A stretch of 64,000 bases of DNA. Source: Microbaculum sp051390635 (lineage in GTDB: Bacteria; Pseudomonadota; Alphaproteobacteria; Rhizobiales; Tepidamorphaceae). A program made the position numbers and the translations under genes. Below the pieces are notes generated by a model. It had not been told where the DNA came from, searched no databases, and saw only the letters and a program-made list of their open reading frames with translations. Below are positions 26,742 through 35,551 of the stretch, one piece after another. The stretch is taken from assembly GCF_051390635.1 (NCBI RefSeq), contig NZ_JBPODT010000003.1, forward strand, positions 558,001 to 622,000, in the 5' to 3' direction. The stretch's first letter is position 1. The number at the start of each line of letters is the position of its first letter.

Positions 26742-27274
26742 TGCAGTTCGCCTTCGAGCAACGTTTTCAGGCGCCCCTTCGCTTTCGAGATGCGCCAGGC
26801 GATGGTGCCTTCCGCGCAGCCCAGCACGCCGGCGGCCTCCGCGTGGCTGAGCCCCTCCGAATAGACGAGCAGCACCACGTCGCGCTCCGCGTCCGGCAGC
26901 CGGTCCACGGCGTCCCAGAGGGCATCGGCGGGCGCGTTGCAATCGGCGGCTTGCGCCTGGGTCTCGGCCATGACGGCGAAGTCCGCCGCCCGTTTCTCGC
27001 GCCTGGCGCGCGACTTCGCGGCATCCCGCACCGTGTTCAGCGTCACCCGGTAGAGCCAGCTCGTGAACGCCGAGCGCCCGTCGAACGAGCGGATCGCCTT
27101 GCCGAGCTTGACGCAGACGTCCTGGGCGTGGTCCTCGGCCTCGCCGACATTTCGGCACCACTTGTAGGCGACGCGGAAGATGAACGGATAGTGCCGCGCC
27201 AGCAGCGCCGCGAACGCGTCGCGGTCGCCCTGCGCCGCCTGTTCCACCAGAGTCGCGTCGCTCGTTTCGGCCAT
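26738..27274 (-). CDS. ECF-type RNA polymerase sigma factor
   Basis: A 178-aa sigma-70-family protein. Region 2 contains DRDAFAALLARHYPFIFRVA and AEDHAQDVCVKLGKAI; region 4 contains LPDAERDVVLLVYSEGLSHA followed by EAAGVLGCAEGTIAWRISKA, the -35-binding helix-turn-helix. It should direct transcription of a small regulon in response to a surface or stress signal. No classical anti-sigma gene adjoins it; instead the next, overlapping gene encodes a membrane VWA protein. The start ATG 27274 gives the standard length. Confidence 0.92.
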   Translation of the reverse strand: MAETSDATLVEQAAQGDRDAFAALLARHYPFIFRVAYKWCRNVGEAEDHAQDVCVKLGKAIRSFDGRSAFTSWLYRVTLNTVRDAAKSRARREKRAADFAVMAETQAQAADCNAPADALWDAVDRLPDAERDVVLLVYSEGLSHAEAAGVLGCAEGTIAWRISKAKGRLKTLLEGELQ

Positions 27275-27327
27275 CTCGACAGTATTAGACGACGGCGTTT
27301 GGCAAATCCTTGGCGGGCGGGGTGAAT

Positions 27328-27630
27328 TTATTCGGACGCCGTGGACCGGTCGCGCCTCGCCGCCGCCGGAACGATCGGCCGCGTCCGCCTGAGCGCGACC
27401 CCGAGCCGCCGCCCGAACCGCGGCTCGGCGATACGGATCAGCCTGTCGAGGTGGTCCGATCGCCGTCGAACGGATCTGAGCCAGCGCCGCGCCGTCGAGC
27501 TGGTCGCGACGAGAAGGGCCAGCCCGAGCGCCATCAGCGGCGCGCCCGTCGGCAGCGGCGTCGGCACGGTGATGACGCCGGCGATAAGCGCCAGGATGGC
27601 GAATGGCTTGAGGACGAGCGCGTAGAGCAT
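27328..27630 (-). CDS. Small membrane protein, PGPGW-like
   Basis: A 100-aa protein with a hydrophobic N-terminal half: two helices around FAILALIAGVITVPTPLPTG and PLMALGLALLVATSS, joined by a Pro/Thr-rich turn like the PGPGW-type small transmembrane proteins. The C-terminal half is highly basic (arginine-rich). It has no catalytic motif. It lies between the ECF sigma factor and a methyltransferase gene, all on the minus strand, but with no overlap that would prove an operon. Assignment to the family is tentative. Confidence 0.6.
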   Translation of the reverse strand: MLYALVLKPFAILALIAGVITVPTPLPTGAPLMALGLALLVATSSTARRWLRSVRRRSDHLDRLIRIAEPRFGRRLGVALRRTRPIVPAAARRDRSTASE

Positions 27631-27731
27631 CGTGTGACCGCGTTCGCCACGTCCGGGCCTGCGATATCGGAGGCTTCGTTGGCGCTTAACGGACTATGCG
27701 TTGGCTATGTGAAGGCCGTACGGCCGTTCTG

Positions 27732-28796
27732 TTACGGCTTCTTGAACGCCATCACCTTCGAGACGAAGGCCGGGGTCGCGGAGACCGGCTCCAGGCCAGC
27801 CTCGCCGAACAGGGCGGTGAGGTCTTCCCGCGTATAGCTCTCGTAGAACGGCTCGTGGAAACCGCTCGGGAACATCTCCAGAAGCCCGTCATAGTCAGGC
27901 ACGTCGCCGAGTTGCAGCGAGTCGATGAAGACCAGCGTGCCGTCGGGCTTGAGCACGCGGGCGAATTCGTGCGCCACGACGCGGCGGACCTTCGGCGGCA
28001 GTTCGTGGAACAGGAAAATGGTCGTGACCACGTCCTGGCTGTCGTCGGGCAGCGGCAGCGCCTCGGCGTTGGCGACGGCGAAGCGGGCGCGTCCGCGGCG
28101 CCTGAAGTGGCGGCGGGCCTCCTCGACATAGGGCTCCGACAGGTCGAAGCCTGTCGGCCGCACGCCGGGAAAGGCGTCGGTCAGCGCACGCAGGAAGCGT
28201 CCGGTGCCGCAGGCCACGTCGGTCAGGGCGACGGTGCGCTGGTCGCGGCCCTTCAGCGCCGCGTGGATCGGCACCAGCGCCTGGCGGCGCATGGCGTTGG
28301 CCGTGCCGTTGAACAGCACCTCGACCTGCAGGTCGTAGATCTTCGCCGACCCCTCCGAGAGGTAGCCGCCCGACTGGTAATGGAAGTTCTGCAGGTAGTA
28401 GCGCGGGAAGCGGCCGCGGAATTCCTCCGAGAACACTTCCTGATGCGCCTCCTCGCGGCGGCGCGTGAAAATCTCAGGCAGGTCGAGGAAGAACGCGCGG
28501 CTGCGGTCGAACCGCTCAGGCAGCGCGCCGTCATGGTCCTTCGGCATCGGATAGATGCCGGCCTCGACATTGGCGAGATCGCGGACCAACAGGGCCGCCA
28601 GGTCGCGCCACAGCCGGTCCCGGTTCGGCGTCGGCTTTGTCGCGCCGCGGTGCCGCCGGGCGTCCGGGTGTTTCTCCTCGGCCATCCGCCTGAGCCGCCC
28701 CATGGCATAGCCATGGGCCAGATACCAGGCGATGCGCGGGCCCTGACGAAGGCCGTATCCGGCCCGCAGCCCAATCCGTTCGATCGCGGTCGCCAT
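27732..28796 (-). CDS. Class I SAM-dependent methyltransferase
   Basis: A 354-aa protein. Residues about 1-185 form a basic N-terminal region without a recognised domain. The C-terminal half is a Methyltransf_11/25-type fold: motif I VACGTGRFLRAL, PTGFDLSEPYVEEARRHF, motif post-I NAEALPLPDDSQDVVTTIFL and motif III RVLKPDGTLVFIDSLQLG. It transfers a methyl group from SAM to an unknown small molecule or lipid. It lies 17 bases downstream of the RlmD-like RNA methyltransferase gene on the same strand. Confidence 0.82.
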   Translation of the reverse strand: MATAIERIGLRAGYGLRQGPRIAWYLAHGYAMGRLRRMAEEKHPDARRHRGATKPTPNRDRLWRDLAALLVRDLANVEAGIYPMPKDHDGALPERFDRSRAFFLDLPEIFTRRREEAHQEVFSEEFRGRFPRYYLQNFHYQSGGYLSEGSAKIYDLQVEVLFNGTANAMRRQALVPIHAALKGRDQRTVALTDVACGTGRFLRALTDAFPGVRPTGFDLSEPYVEEARRHFRRRGRARFAVANAEALPLPDDSQDVVTTIFLFHELPPKVRRVVAHEFARVLKPDGTLVFIDSLQLGDVPDYDGLLEMFPSGFHEPFYESYTREDLTALFGEAGLEPVSATPAFVSKVMAFKKP

Positions 28797-28813
28797 GCCT
28801 GTGCTCCTGATCT

Positions 28814-30058
28814 TCAGGTATCGCGCGACAGTTCTGCTACCGCCTCAATATGGGGTGAGTACAGGAATTGATCCACCGGTGTGATCCGGTCGACCCGATA
28901 GCCGCCGTCGACCAGGGTTTTCAGGTCGCGCGCGAGTGTCGCCGGATTGCAGGACACGGCGACGACCTTGGCCACGTTCGCGGCGGCGATCTCGCGCGCC
29001 TGCGCGTCGGCGCCGGCCCGCGGCGGGTCGAACACCACCGCGTCGAACGCCGACAGTTCCCCCGCGCTCATCGGCATGCGGGCGAGATCCCGCTTGAGCG
29101 TTTCCATCGGCTTCACGCCCCTGGCGCGTCTTGCCGCGTCGGCAAGCGCGTCCAGCGCCGCGCCGTCGCCCTCGACGGCCAGCACGCGCGCCTGCCTTGC
29201 CAGCCTGAGCGCGAAGGTGCCGATGCCGGCATAGAGATCGGCGATGCGGCCCGCGCCGGCGACGGCGTCGCTCACCAGCCGGCCCATCACCGTCTCGGCG
29301 CTGGCGGCCGCCTGCAGGAAGGCGAGCGGTGGCAGGGCGATCTGCATGCCGTCGACGGCCACCGTCGGTTCGGCGAAGGTCATGACGGGCTCGCCCGCGA
29401 TGGAGAGCCGCGCGATCCCCAGTTGCTGCAGCAACGGCGCGGCGAGCGGCGCCAGCGCGGGCGGGCGAGGGCGCGGGCCTTCGAAGGCGACGTCCAGGCC
29501 GGTATCGGTCGCGGTGACGCCGATGCGGACCTCGCCCTTGAACGGGGTCAGCGGGCCGGCGAGCTTGGCGAGCCCCGGCAGCACATTGGCGATTTCCGGC
29601 CGCAGGATCGGGCATTCCTCGATGGCGACGATGCGGTGGCTGTGGCGTGCGTGATAGCCGAAGACCGCCTGCTTGCCGACGCGGCGCGCCGCGAAGACCG
29701 CGCGCCGGCGCGATCCGGTCGCCACCGGCACGACCGGATCGACGGAGGCCTCGACGCCGCGCTGGGCCAGCGGCACGCGGAGCTGTTCCCGCTTCCAGGC
29801 GAGATAGGCCTCCGGCTTCATGTGCTGCAGGGCGCAGCCGCCGCAGGCGCCGAAATGCTTGCAGGTCGGCGCGGTGCGTGCCGGGCTCGTCTCCAGGAGC
29901 TTCAGCAGCCTGCCGCGGTCGCCGGTGCGCTCGATCTCGACGCGCTCGCCGGGCAGCGTGAACGGCACGAAGACCGTGCCGGTCTCCGTCTCGGCGATGC
30001 CGTCGCCGAGGTGGCCGAGCCGGGTGATCGTGACGGTTTCGACGGTCGGTTTAACCAC
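28814..30058 (-). CDS. Class I SAM-dependent RNA m5U methyltransferase (RlmD/TrmA family)
   Basis: A 414-aa enzyme with an N-terminal TRAM-like RNA-binding domain (ITRLGHLGDGIAETETG..VFVPFTLPGE), an iron-sulfur cluster site (CKHFGACGGCALQH plus the later IEECPIL cysteine), and the catalytic methyltransferase part: ADLYAGIGTFALRLA, VFDPPRAGADAQ and VVAVSCNPATLARDL with the nucleophilic cysteine. Members methylate C5 of a uridine in 23S rRNA or tRNA; the exact site is not readable. Its start overlaps the end of the tlyA-like gene by eight bases, indicating coupling of two RNA methyltransferases. Confidence 0.92.
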   Translation of the reverse strand: MVKPTVETVTITRLGHLGDGIAETETGTVFVPFTLPGERVEIERTGDRGRLLKLLETSPARTAPTCKHFGACGGCALQHMKPEAYLAWKREQLRVPLAQRGVEASVDPVVPVATGSRRRAVFAARRVGKQAVFGYHARHSHRIVAIEECPILRPEIANVLPGLAKLAGPLTPFKGEVRIGVTATDTGLDVAFEGPRPRPPALAPLAAPLLQQLGIARLSIAGEPVMTFAEPTVAVDGMQIALPPLAFLQAAASAETVMGRLVSDAVAGAGRIADLYAGIGTFALRLARQARVLAVEGDGAALDALADAARRARGVKPMETLKRDLARMPMSAGELSAFDAVVFDPPRAGADAQAREIAAANVAKVVAVSCNPATLARDLKTLVDGGYRVDRITPVDQFLYSPHIEAVAELSRDT

Positions 30059-30797
30059 GGTCGACCCCCTTCCGCGCGCCGAGCAGGAACTCCCGGTTGC
30101 CGTCGCCGCCCGCGATCGGAGAGGCGATCAGGCCGAGGACGGTCCAGCCCTGCGCGGCCAGCCAGTCGGCGATCGCGTGCGCGACCCGCTCGCCCTCGGC
30201 CGGATCGCGGACGATTCCGCCCTTGCCGAGCGCCTCGCGGCCGACCTCGAACTGCGGCTTCACCAGCGCCACCAGCATCGCGCCGGGTTCGGCGAGCGCC
30301 AGGGCGGGGGGCAGGGCCAGCCGCAGCGAGATGAAACTGACGTCACAGACGACGACGGCGATCGGATCGGCGATGTCGGCGGCCGACAGCACCCGCGCGT
30401 TCAGGCCCTCGTGGCTGACCACGCGCGGATCCTCGGCGACCTCGGGGGCGAGCTGGCCATGGCCGACGTCGACGGCGTGGACGCGCGCGGCGCCACGATC
30501 GAGCAGGACCTGGGTGAAGCCGCCGGTCGACGCGCCGACGTCGAGGCAGGTCTTGCCGGCGACATCGAAGGCGAAGGCGTCGAGGCCGGCGACGAGCTTC
30601 AGCGCGGCGCGCGACACCCATTCGAGCGCGGGGTCGTCGACGTGGATGGCCGCGTCGTCCGGAACAGCCGACCCGGGCTTGACGGCCGGGCGGCCGTCGA
30701 CGCTGACCCGCCCGCGCAGGATCGCGTCGCGCGCGCGCGCCCGGCTCGGCGCCAGCCCGCGCCGCACCAGAACCTCGTCCAGCCGAACGCGAGGCAT
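30051..30797 (-). CDS. tlyA: TlyA-type rRNA 2'-O-methyltransferase
   Basis: A 248-aa protein with an N-terminal S4 RNA-binding domain (RLDEVLVRRGLAPSRARARD) and an FtsJ-like Rossmann methyltransferase (CLDVGASTGGFTQVLLDRGA, VDVGHGQLAPEV, VVCDVSFISLRLALP, VKPQFEVGREAL). TlyA enzymes 2'-O-methylate cytidines in 16S and/or 23S rRNA, which is needed for capreomycin sensitivity in mycobacteria. In many alphaproteobacteria tlyA follows dxs; here dxs is about 5 kb away on the same strand. It overlaps the downstream RlmD-like gene by eight bases. Confidence 0.92.
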   Translation of the reverse strand: MPRVRLDEVLVRRGLAPSRARARDAILRGRVSVDGRPAVKPGSAVPDDAAIHVDDPALEWVSRAALKLVAGLDAFAFDVAGKTCLDVGASTGGFTQVLLDRGAARVHAVDVGHGQLAPEVAEDPRVVSHEGLNARVLSAADIADPIAVVVCDVSFISLRLALPPALALAEPGAMLVALVKPQFEVGREALGKGGIVRDPAEGERVAHAIADWLAAQGWTVLGLIASPIAGGDGNREFLLGARKGVDRG

Positions 30798-30818
30798 CGC
30801 GGAGATCCTTTCAGCCGA

Positions 30819-31403
30819 TCAGTAAATCCACGGGACGAGCCGCTTCGTCCGCTCGCTGTAGCGGCGATAGTCGTCGCCGAAGGTTTCCAGCATCATCGCT
30901 TCCTCGCGTTTGATGCGGAACAGGTAGAGCGTACCGAATCCGACGAGCCCCGACAGCCCCGCGATCCAGTTGGGCAGCAGGAACGCCTGCGCCAGGGCCC
31001 ACAGGAAGAAGGCGGTGTACATCGGGTGGCGGACATAGGCGTAGACGCCCTGCGTGATCAGCCGATGCGCCTCGCGCATCTTGAGCGTCACCGACCAGTT
31101 GCGGCCGAGATCGCGATGCGTGCGGTAGAACAGATAGAGCGAGCCGGCGAAAAGGGCGGCACCGATCCAGCCCTGCGCCGGGCTGAAGCCGTAGTCCGCG
31201 AACCCGCCGAAGCCGAACAGGACGTAGACGAACGGCAGGACGCCGAGGCCCGTCGCCGAGATCGTCATCAACAGAAGCTCGATCCGGTCGGCGCTGTTGC
31301 GGCTGACGGCGGTCCGTCGCGAGCGGCGTTCGTGCGGATACCGGATCACGTACCAGCCCACGGCCCCGACCACCCAGATGATCTCGGCGATGTCCGGGGT
31401 CAC
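30819..31403 (-). CDS. Isoprenylcysteine carboxyl-methyltransferase-family membrane protein
   Basis: A 194-aa integral membrane protein with about five hydrophobic helices and the ICMT/PEMT signature near the C-terminal half: LGRNWSVTLKMREAHRLITQ, then GVYAYVRHPMYTAFFL and a final KREEAMMLETFGDDYRRYSE. Bacterial members are SAM-dependent membrane methyltransferases of unknown substrate. Start GTG 31403 overlaps the stop of the preceding hydrolase gene (GTGA), so the pair is translationally coupled. Confidence 0.88.
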   Translation of the reverse strand: MTPDIAEIIWVVGAVGWYVIRYPHERRSRRTAVSRNSADRIELLLMTISATGLGVLPFVYVLFGFGGFADYGFSPAQGWIGAALFAGSLYLFYRTHRDLGRNWSVTLKMREAHRLITQGVYAYVRHPMYTAFFLWALAQAFLLPNWIAGLSGLVGFGTLYLFRIKREEAMMLETFGDDYRRYSERTKRLVPWIY

Positions 31404-32644
31404 GGCGCCGGCCTCGCTGGCCCGGAATCGACCGTGGGGCTCTCCGCGTCCGGGATATAGCGGCCGTCTTCGGCGAAGTTTTCGATCGAGGCGGTCATGT
31501 CGTCGATGCGCGCAGCCTGGGTCATCGGCCCGCAGCAGGCCATGAAGAAGTCATAGTGGTAGCGTGCCCCGTTGCCCATGACGAACTGGCGGTGTAGTCG
31601 CAGGAAATTGCCCTTGAACAGCTTGTAGGACGCCTCGCCCAGCATCGATCGGATCCTGGCGGTGCGGATCACCGGCGCGCGCGGCGCTTTCAGCCCCAGC
31701 ACCCTGCCCGGGTCGGTCCGGTAGAAATTGAGCGGATCGACCAGTGCGGTGTAGTCGATCCAGGCGATATCAACGGTGTCCAGCACGCGCTCGATCGACC
31801 GCCGCAGGCCGCGTGCGGCCGGGTGCAGCGCGACCTTCAGAAGCGACGAGCCGACGGTCATCAGCGTGATCGGCGGTCCCGCCTTGGCGAGGTCGGGATC
31901 GCGGCGCAGCGTGGCCGACAGCGTCTCCGCAGCCAGCACCGCGCCGAGACTGTGGCCGACGATCAGCACCTCGTCGGCATCCGTCTCGCGGACGGTTCTG
32001 TCGAGATCCTCGGCGAAGAGCTTGAGCCGCTCGCGGTAGCTGCGCCGCCGCCCCCAGGCGATGGCGCTGGCGAAGCTCCAGTCGTTCAGCATGTAGCGAT
32101 AGCGCAGCCTGTCGCCGGGCCATCGCGCCAGCCCCCAGAAGATGGCGATGCCGAGCGGAACGCCCGCGAACCACGGCATTGGCACGCCAAGCCCGGCGAT
32201 GCCGTAGACGATTGACGCGGCGATGGCGGCAAACAGCACCGAGAGCGCGAACGGGTAGAAGGAAAACAGCCAGTATCGCCAGGCGACGACGATGTAGCGA
32301 AGGGCCGTTCCGGTCACGATGAAATCGAGGAGGGCGAGGAGGCCGGCGGGGATCGCGCGCCAGTCGGGCCGGGCGAAGTCCTCTTCGATCAGATCGTTCC
32401 AGGAATAGTAGCGAAGCTCGGTTTCGACGCGCCAGTTCGGCCCCTGCGCGACCACCGGCCACACCTGAACGGCGGGATCGGAGTGGACAATTGGCTCTCC
32501 GACGGTCGTCGCGATATTCCAGGTGCGATCGAACCGTCCGATTTCGCGGACGAACCGATTATACTGTCCACTCGCCGAAACGTGCTCGTATCCGCCAAGG
32601 AATATGACGCAGCGTTTACTGACGGTGTCGGAAGTCGCTGCCAT
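31400..32644 (-). CDS. Membrane-embedded alpha/beta-hydrolase-like protein
   Basis: A 414-aa protein. It opens with a beta strand typical of hydrolases (CVIFLGGYEHVSASGQY), has two or three hydrophobic helices at about residues 110-170 (IVVAWRYWLFSFYPFALSVL), and a nucleophile elbow VLIVGHSLGAVLAAETL near residue 232. A lipase or esterase is likely; the acid and histidine of the triad are not certain. It is coupled by a 4-base overlap to the ICMT-like methyltransferase, suggesting a joint role at the membrane. A second GHSLGA protein is encoded divergently at 32872. Confidence 0.78.
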   Translation of the reverse strand: MAATSDTVSKRCVIFLGGYEHVSASGQYNRFVREIGRFDRTWNIATTVGEPIVHSDPAVQVWPVVAQGPNWRVETELRYYSWNDLIEEDFARPDWRAIPAGLLALLDFIVTGTALRYIVVAWRYWLFSFYPFALSVLFAAIAASIVYGIAGLGVPMPWFAGVPLGIAIFWGLARWPGDRLRYRYMLNDWSFASAIAWGRRRSYRERLKLFAEDLDRTVRETDADEVLIVGHSLGAVLAAETLSATLRRDPDLAKAGPPITLMTVGSSLLKVALHPAARGLRRSIERVLDTVDIAWIDYTALVDPLNFYRTDPGRVLGLKAPRAPVIRTARIRSMLGEASYKLFKGNFLRLHRQFVMGNGARYHYDFFMACCGPMTQAARIDDMTASIENFAEDGRYIPDAESPTVDSGPARPAP

Positions 32645-32871
32645 GGCTTCGCAAACTAACGTGGATTACCGGGCACAATCGATAAATGCCGAACCGGACC
32701 GGCGCAATCGTTCAGGAACCGCGAATGGAAAGTGCTGAGGCAAACGCATTCGAGATCGACTCGCTTATGGTCTCGTAGAAAAATAGACGGGCCCCATGCG
32801 CACCGGGTACTGCTCGCCGAGTCGGGTAGGAGGCTGACTATACCGGGTGTCCAACGTCGGAGCGACTGAAC

Positions 32872-33540
32872 ATGTTGCTTGGTATCCTGAAATCTCCGTT
32901 GCCGGCAACCGTGATGGCAATTGGTCTCGCGTTTGGCGCAAACGCATCGCTTCCGAAGCCGGCGGCGGCCGGGGCGACACAGACGCAACCGCGGATGGCC
33001 AAGGCCGGCGACCGCACCGGGGAGGTCTATCTGTTCCGCGGAATCCTGAACGTGTTTTCGCAGGGAATGGACAGGCTCGGCGCGCGTCTTCGAGACCAGG
33101 GGTTTCAGGTCAGGGTGCTGAACCACTCGAGCTGGAGCACGGTGGCCGCAGAGATCGCCGCGCGTCGAAAGGACGTCCGCAAGCCCGAGCCGGTGTTCCT
33201 GATCGGACACTCGCTCGGCGCCGACGCGGTGATCCTTGTCGCCGAGCGGCTGAAGGATCATGAAATTCCCGTCGCACTGGCCGTGACATTCGATCCGGTC
33301 CATCCGCGGCCGGCACCGGCCAATATCCGGCGTTGCGTGAATTTCTTTCAATCGGACAACGGCTTCGGGGCCGCCATCAAGCCCGGCCCGGGCTTTCGAT
33401 CCGCTCTCGTCAATATGGACCTGAAGGATCGAAGGGATCTCGGCCATGTCAGCCTGGACAAGGCGAGCTTCCTTCACGACAAGGTCATCACCGAGATGAT
33501 GCGGCTATCACGGCCGATCCGCCGCGGAAGTGCCGGTTGA
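32872..33540 (+). CDS. Exported alpha/beta-hydrolase-like (lipase) protein
   Basis: A 222-aa protein with an N-terminal signal or anchor (hydrophobic residues about 9-25) and a hydrolase core with EVYLFRGILNVFSQGMDRLG, the nucleophile elbow FLIGHSLGADAVILVAERL (Ser near residue 113) and FDPVHPR, where the aspartate could belong to the triad. A His in DLGHVSL near the C-terminus could complete it. The substrate is unknown. Start is probably ATG 32872. It faces away from the membrane hydrolase gene at 31400. Confidence 0.75.
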   Translation: MLLGILKSPLPATVMAIGLAFGANASLPKPAAAGATQTQPRMAKAGDRTGEVYLFRGILNVFSQGMDRLGARLRDQGFQVRVLNHSSWSTVAAEIAARRKDVRKPEPVFLIGHSLGADAVILVAERLKDHEIPVALAVTFDPVHPRPAPANIRRCVNFFQSDNGFGAAIKPGPGFRSALVNMDLKDRRDLGHVSLDKASFLHDKVITEMMRLSRPIRRGSAG

Positions 33541-33615
33541 CCTGCCTCTATCGGTTTTGACAGCGCCCCACACCGCCTTTCGACGGCGCGGGGCGCCGGG
33601 GCTACCGGATATAGT

Positions 33616-35331
33616 CTATCGTTCGAGGCGAAGTTTGCTGAGGTCGTAGGCGATCTCGGCGAAGACGGATTCCAGCTCGCTGGGCGAGGGGTTGTCGAAG
33701 TACAGGTTCGGGCTTGTCGCGCAATCGCGGAACAGGGTCTGCAGGCTCTGCGATTTCAGGTCGAACAGGATCGTGTAGACCCGAATGTCCTTGTCCTTTA
33801 CCGCCCGGCAGATTTCCGCGACCTTGTTGTCGACCTCGTCGGCCGCGCGCAGGTGATGCGTCGTGCCGAGCCGGTTGCGAGAGAGATAGTTGTACGGATT
33901 GTAGTCCGAATAGTTCAGGTTGTTCGACTGTTTTGAGACGATGTTCTCGCCGTCCGACAGGAGCACGATGGCCTTTAGCGTGTCCTTCTCATCGTAGCCG
34001 ACACCCTCGGTGAAGGGCACGGACGGTGAAAGTACCCGCCAGCCCCAGACCAGGCCTTGCGCGATATTCGTGCCCGACCCGCTCCAGTGCGACATGTCGG
34101 CGATATCGCTTTGCAGCGCCTGCGTGTCGTTGGTCAGCGGACGGATCGGCTGGCCGCAGGACTTGTTGGGGCCGGTTGTCTCCGGTGGCGTATCGTCGAT
34201 ATCGGCATTGAAGCCGTTGTACTTGCCGGTGAAGAGCTGGCGCTCGTCGTTGCCGGCGATCTGGTCGGCCAGATAGTCGTTGTGGAAGTTCGACGAAAGA
34301 TCGGGTTCGTCCGGCCAGAACCACGGCACCCAGAGAGTATCCGGGTTGGCGCTGCTCGGAGGCGTATCGTTCGTGTCATAGGGTTCGGGACGCGCTTCCA
34401 CGCAGCCTTTCCAATCGACGTTCGGCATGCCGTCGAACAGTTTGAAATGATTGGCCGGGAGGGGTTCGGGGCCTGAGCCGCCGCTGGTGCCGCCGCCGTC
34501 GTCACCGCCACCGGATCCGCCGCCGCCGCCCCAGCCGCCGCCCCACCAGCCGACGCCGCCGGATCCACCACCGGATCCGCCGCCACCGGATCCGCCGCCA
34601 CCGGATCCGCCGCTGCCCCAGCCGCCGTTGCCGCCGCTGTAGCCGTTCCCGTCGCCGTTGCTGGTGAGCGTTTCGTCGAAGTTGATGCCGTGATAACGCG
34701 ACTGGCCCTTCTCATCCATCCAGGTCGAGGAGAACTTGCCCGGCGCCTTGATGTTCACCCCGGTAACGAAGGGAACGAGGGCGATCTTGACCCGCTCTGC
34801 GGCACGCTCGCCTTCATACATGATATCGACCAGGGACGAGGCGGCGGCGCGCAACGCTTCCATCTTGCCCTTGCTGCCCATCGAGCCGGTATTGTCGAGG
34901 ACGAGGGCCAGTTCGACCTTTTTCTGTTCCCGAACCACCGCGCTCGACGTGTCGAAGCTGACCAGCTCGATGCCGAGCAGACCCATCAGGGTCGTCGGCA
35001 GGCTGCCGGCGACGTCCGCGGAGATGCGGCTGCCGGACTGCTGGAAGCCGGTGATCGACCACGCCCCCTCGAAACCGAGTTTTTCCAGCTGCGCGTCGAT
35101 ATACGACTTCAGGAACTGCTGGGCTTCGGTATCGCCGCGAGGAGGCGAACTGCCCAAAGCCAATAGTGCCCCGTCGAGCGACGAAAGCAATTTCGTGCGG
35201 GCCGAGGTCGTGCGTTTGTAGTCGATCGCAGCGCCAATCATTGCGATGACTGGGAGAAGCACCATCGCGAAGATAATCGCAACGTTGCCCCGACGGTCGT
35301 GCAGAAATCTGCGGCTTAACGACGTGAACAC
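33616..35331 (-). CDS. TadG/TadE-like pilus-assembly protein with VWA domain and Gly-rich tract
   Basis: The product is about 571 aa from GTG 35331 (TTG 35367 is the alternative). The N-terminus is TadE/TadG-like: a basic stretch RRFLHDRRGNVAIIFAMVLL leading into one transmembrane helix. A VWA domain follows with LALVLDNTGSMGSKGKM near residue 145. Residues about 224-285 are a low-complexity Gly/Ser/Trp tract inserted within the VWA region, after which the domain continues (LLSDGENIVSKQSN). TadG proteins belong to Flp pilus systems, but no other tad gene is in the window. Its own role may be surface adhesion. Confidence 0.83.
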   Translation of the reverse strand: MFTSLSRRFLHDRRGNVAIIFAMVLLPVIAMIGAAIDYKRTTSARTKLLSSLDGALLALGSSPPRGDTEAQQFLKSYIDAQLEKLGFEGAWSITGFQQSGSRISADVAGSLPTTLMGLLGIELVSFDTSSAVVREQKKVELALVLDNTGSMGSKGKMEALRAAASSLVDIMYEGERAAERVKIALVPFVTGVNIKAPGKFSSTWMDEKGQSRYHGINFDETLTSNGDGNGYSGGNGGWGSGGSGGGGSGGGGSGGGSGGVGWWGGGWGGGGGSGGGDDGGGTSGGSGPEPLPANHFKLFDGMPNVDWKGCVEARPEPYDTNDTPPSSANPDTLWVPWFWPDEPDLSSNFHNDYLADQIAGNDERQLFTGKYNGFNADIDDTPPETTGPNKSCGQPIRPLTNDTQALQSDIADMSHWSGSGTNIAQGLVWGWRVLSPSVPFTEGVGYDEKDTLKAIVLLSDGENIVSKQSNNLNYSDYNPYNYLSRNRLGTTHHLRAADEVDNKVAEICRAVKDKDIRVYTILFDLKSQSLQTLFRDCATSPNLYFDNPSPSELESVFAEIAYDLSKLRLER

Positions 35332-35551
35332 GGTTGTTGCCTCACTGCTCCCAGATTTTGGAAGCAAGATAGGCGTGCCGTCTCAACGGGGGACTAATCG
35401 ATCCTATCGATTTGATTTCAAATTGACCTATCGGTCTTTACGCTACCGCGCCCGTCATGCGCGGTGCCGAAACTGTCGTTTGAGCGCGCGATGCTTGTCT
35501 TTCCGGTCGCCTCGAGACGCCGGACTATCGTGAACGGGACAAGACCGGAGT

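Noticed and set aside
24681..27161. An 826-aa VWA gene extending upstream of 26741
   Set aside because: The extra part is a shifted-frame shadow of the ECF sigma factor; ATG 26741 overlaps the sigma stop and gives a sensible N-terminus.
34451..34642. A proline-rich 63-aa ORF in the TadG-like gene
   Set aside because: It is the complementary reading of the glycine codon repeats of the TadG-like protein.
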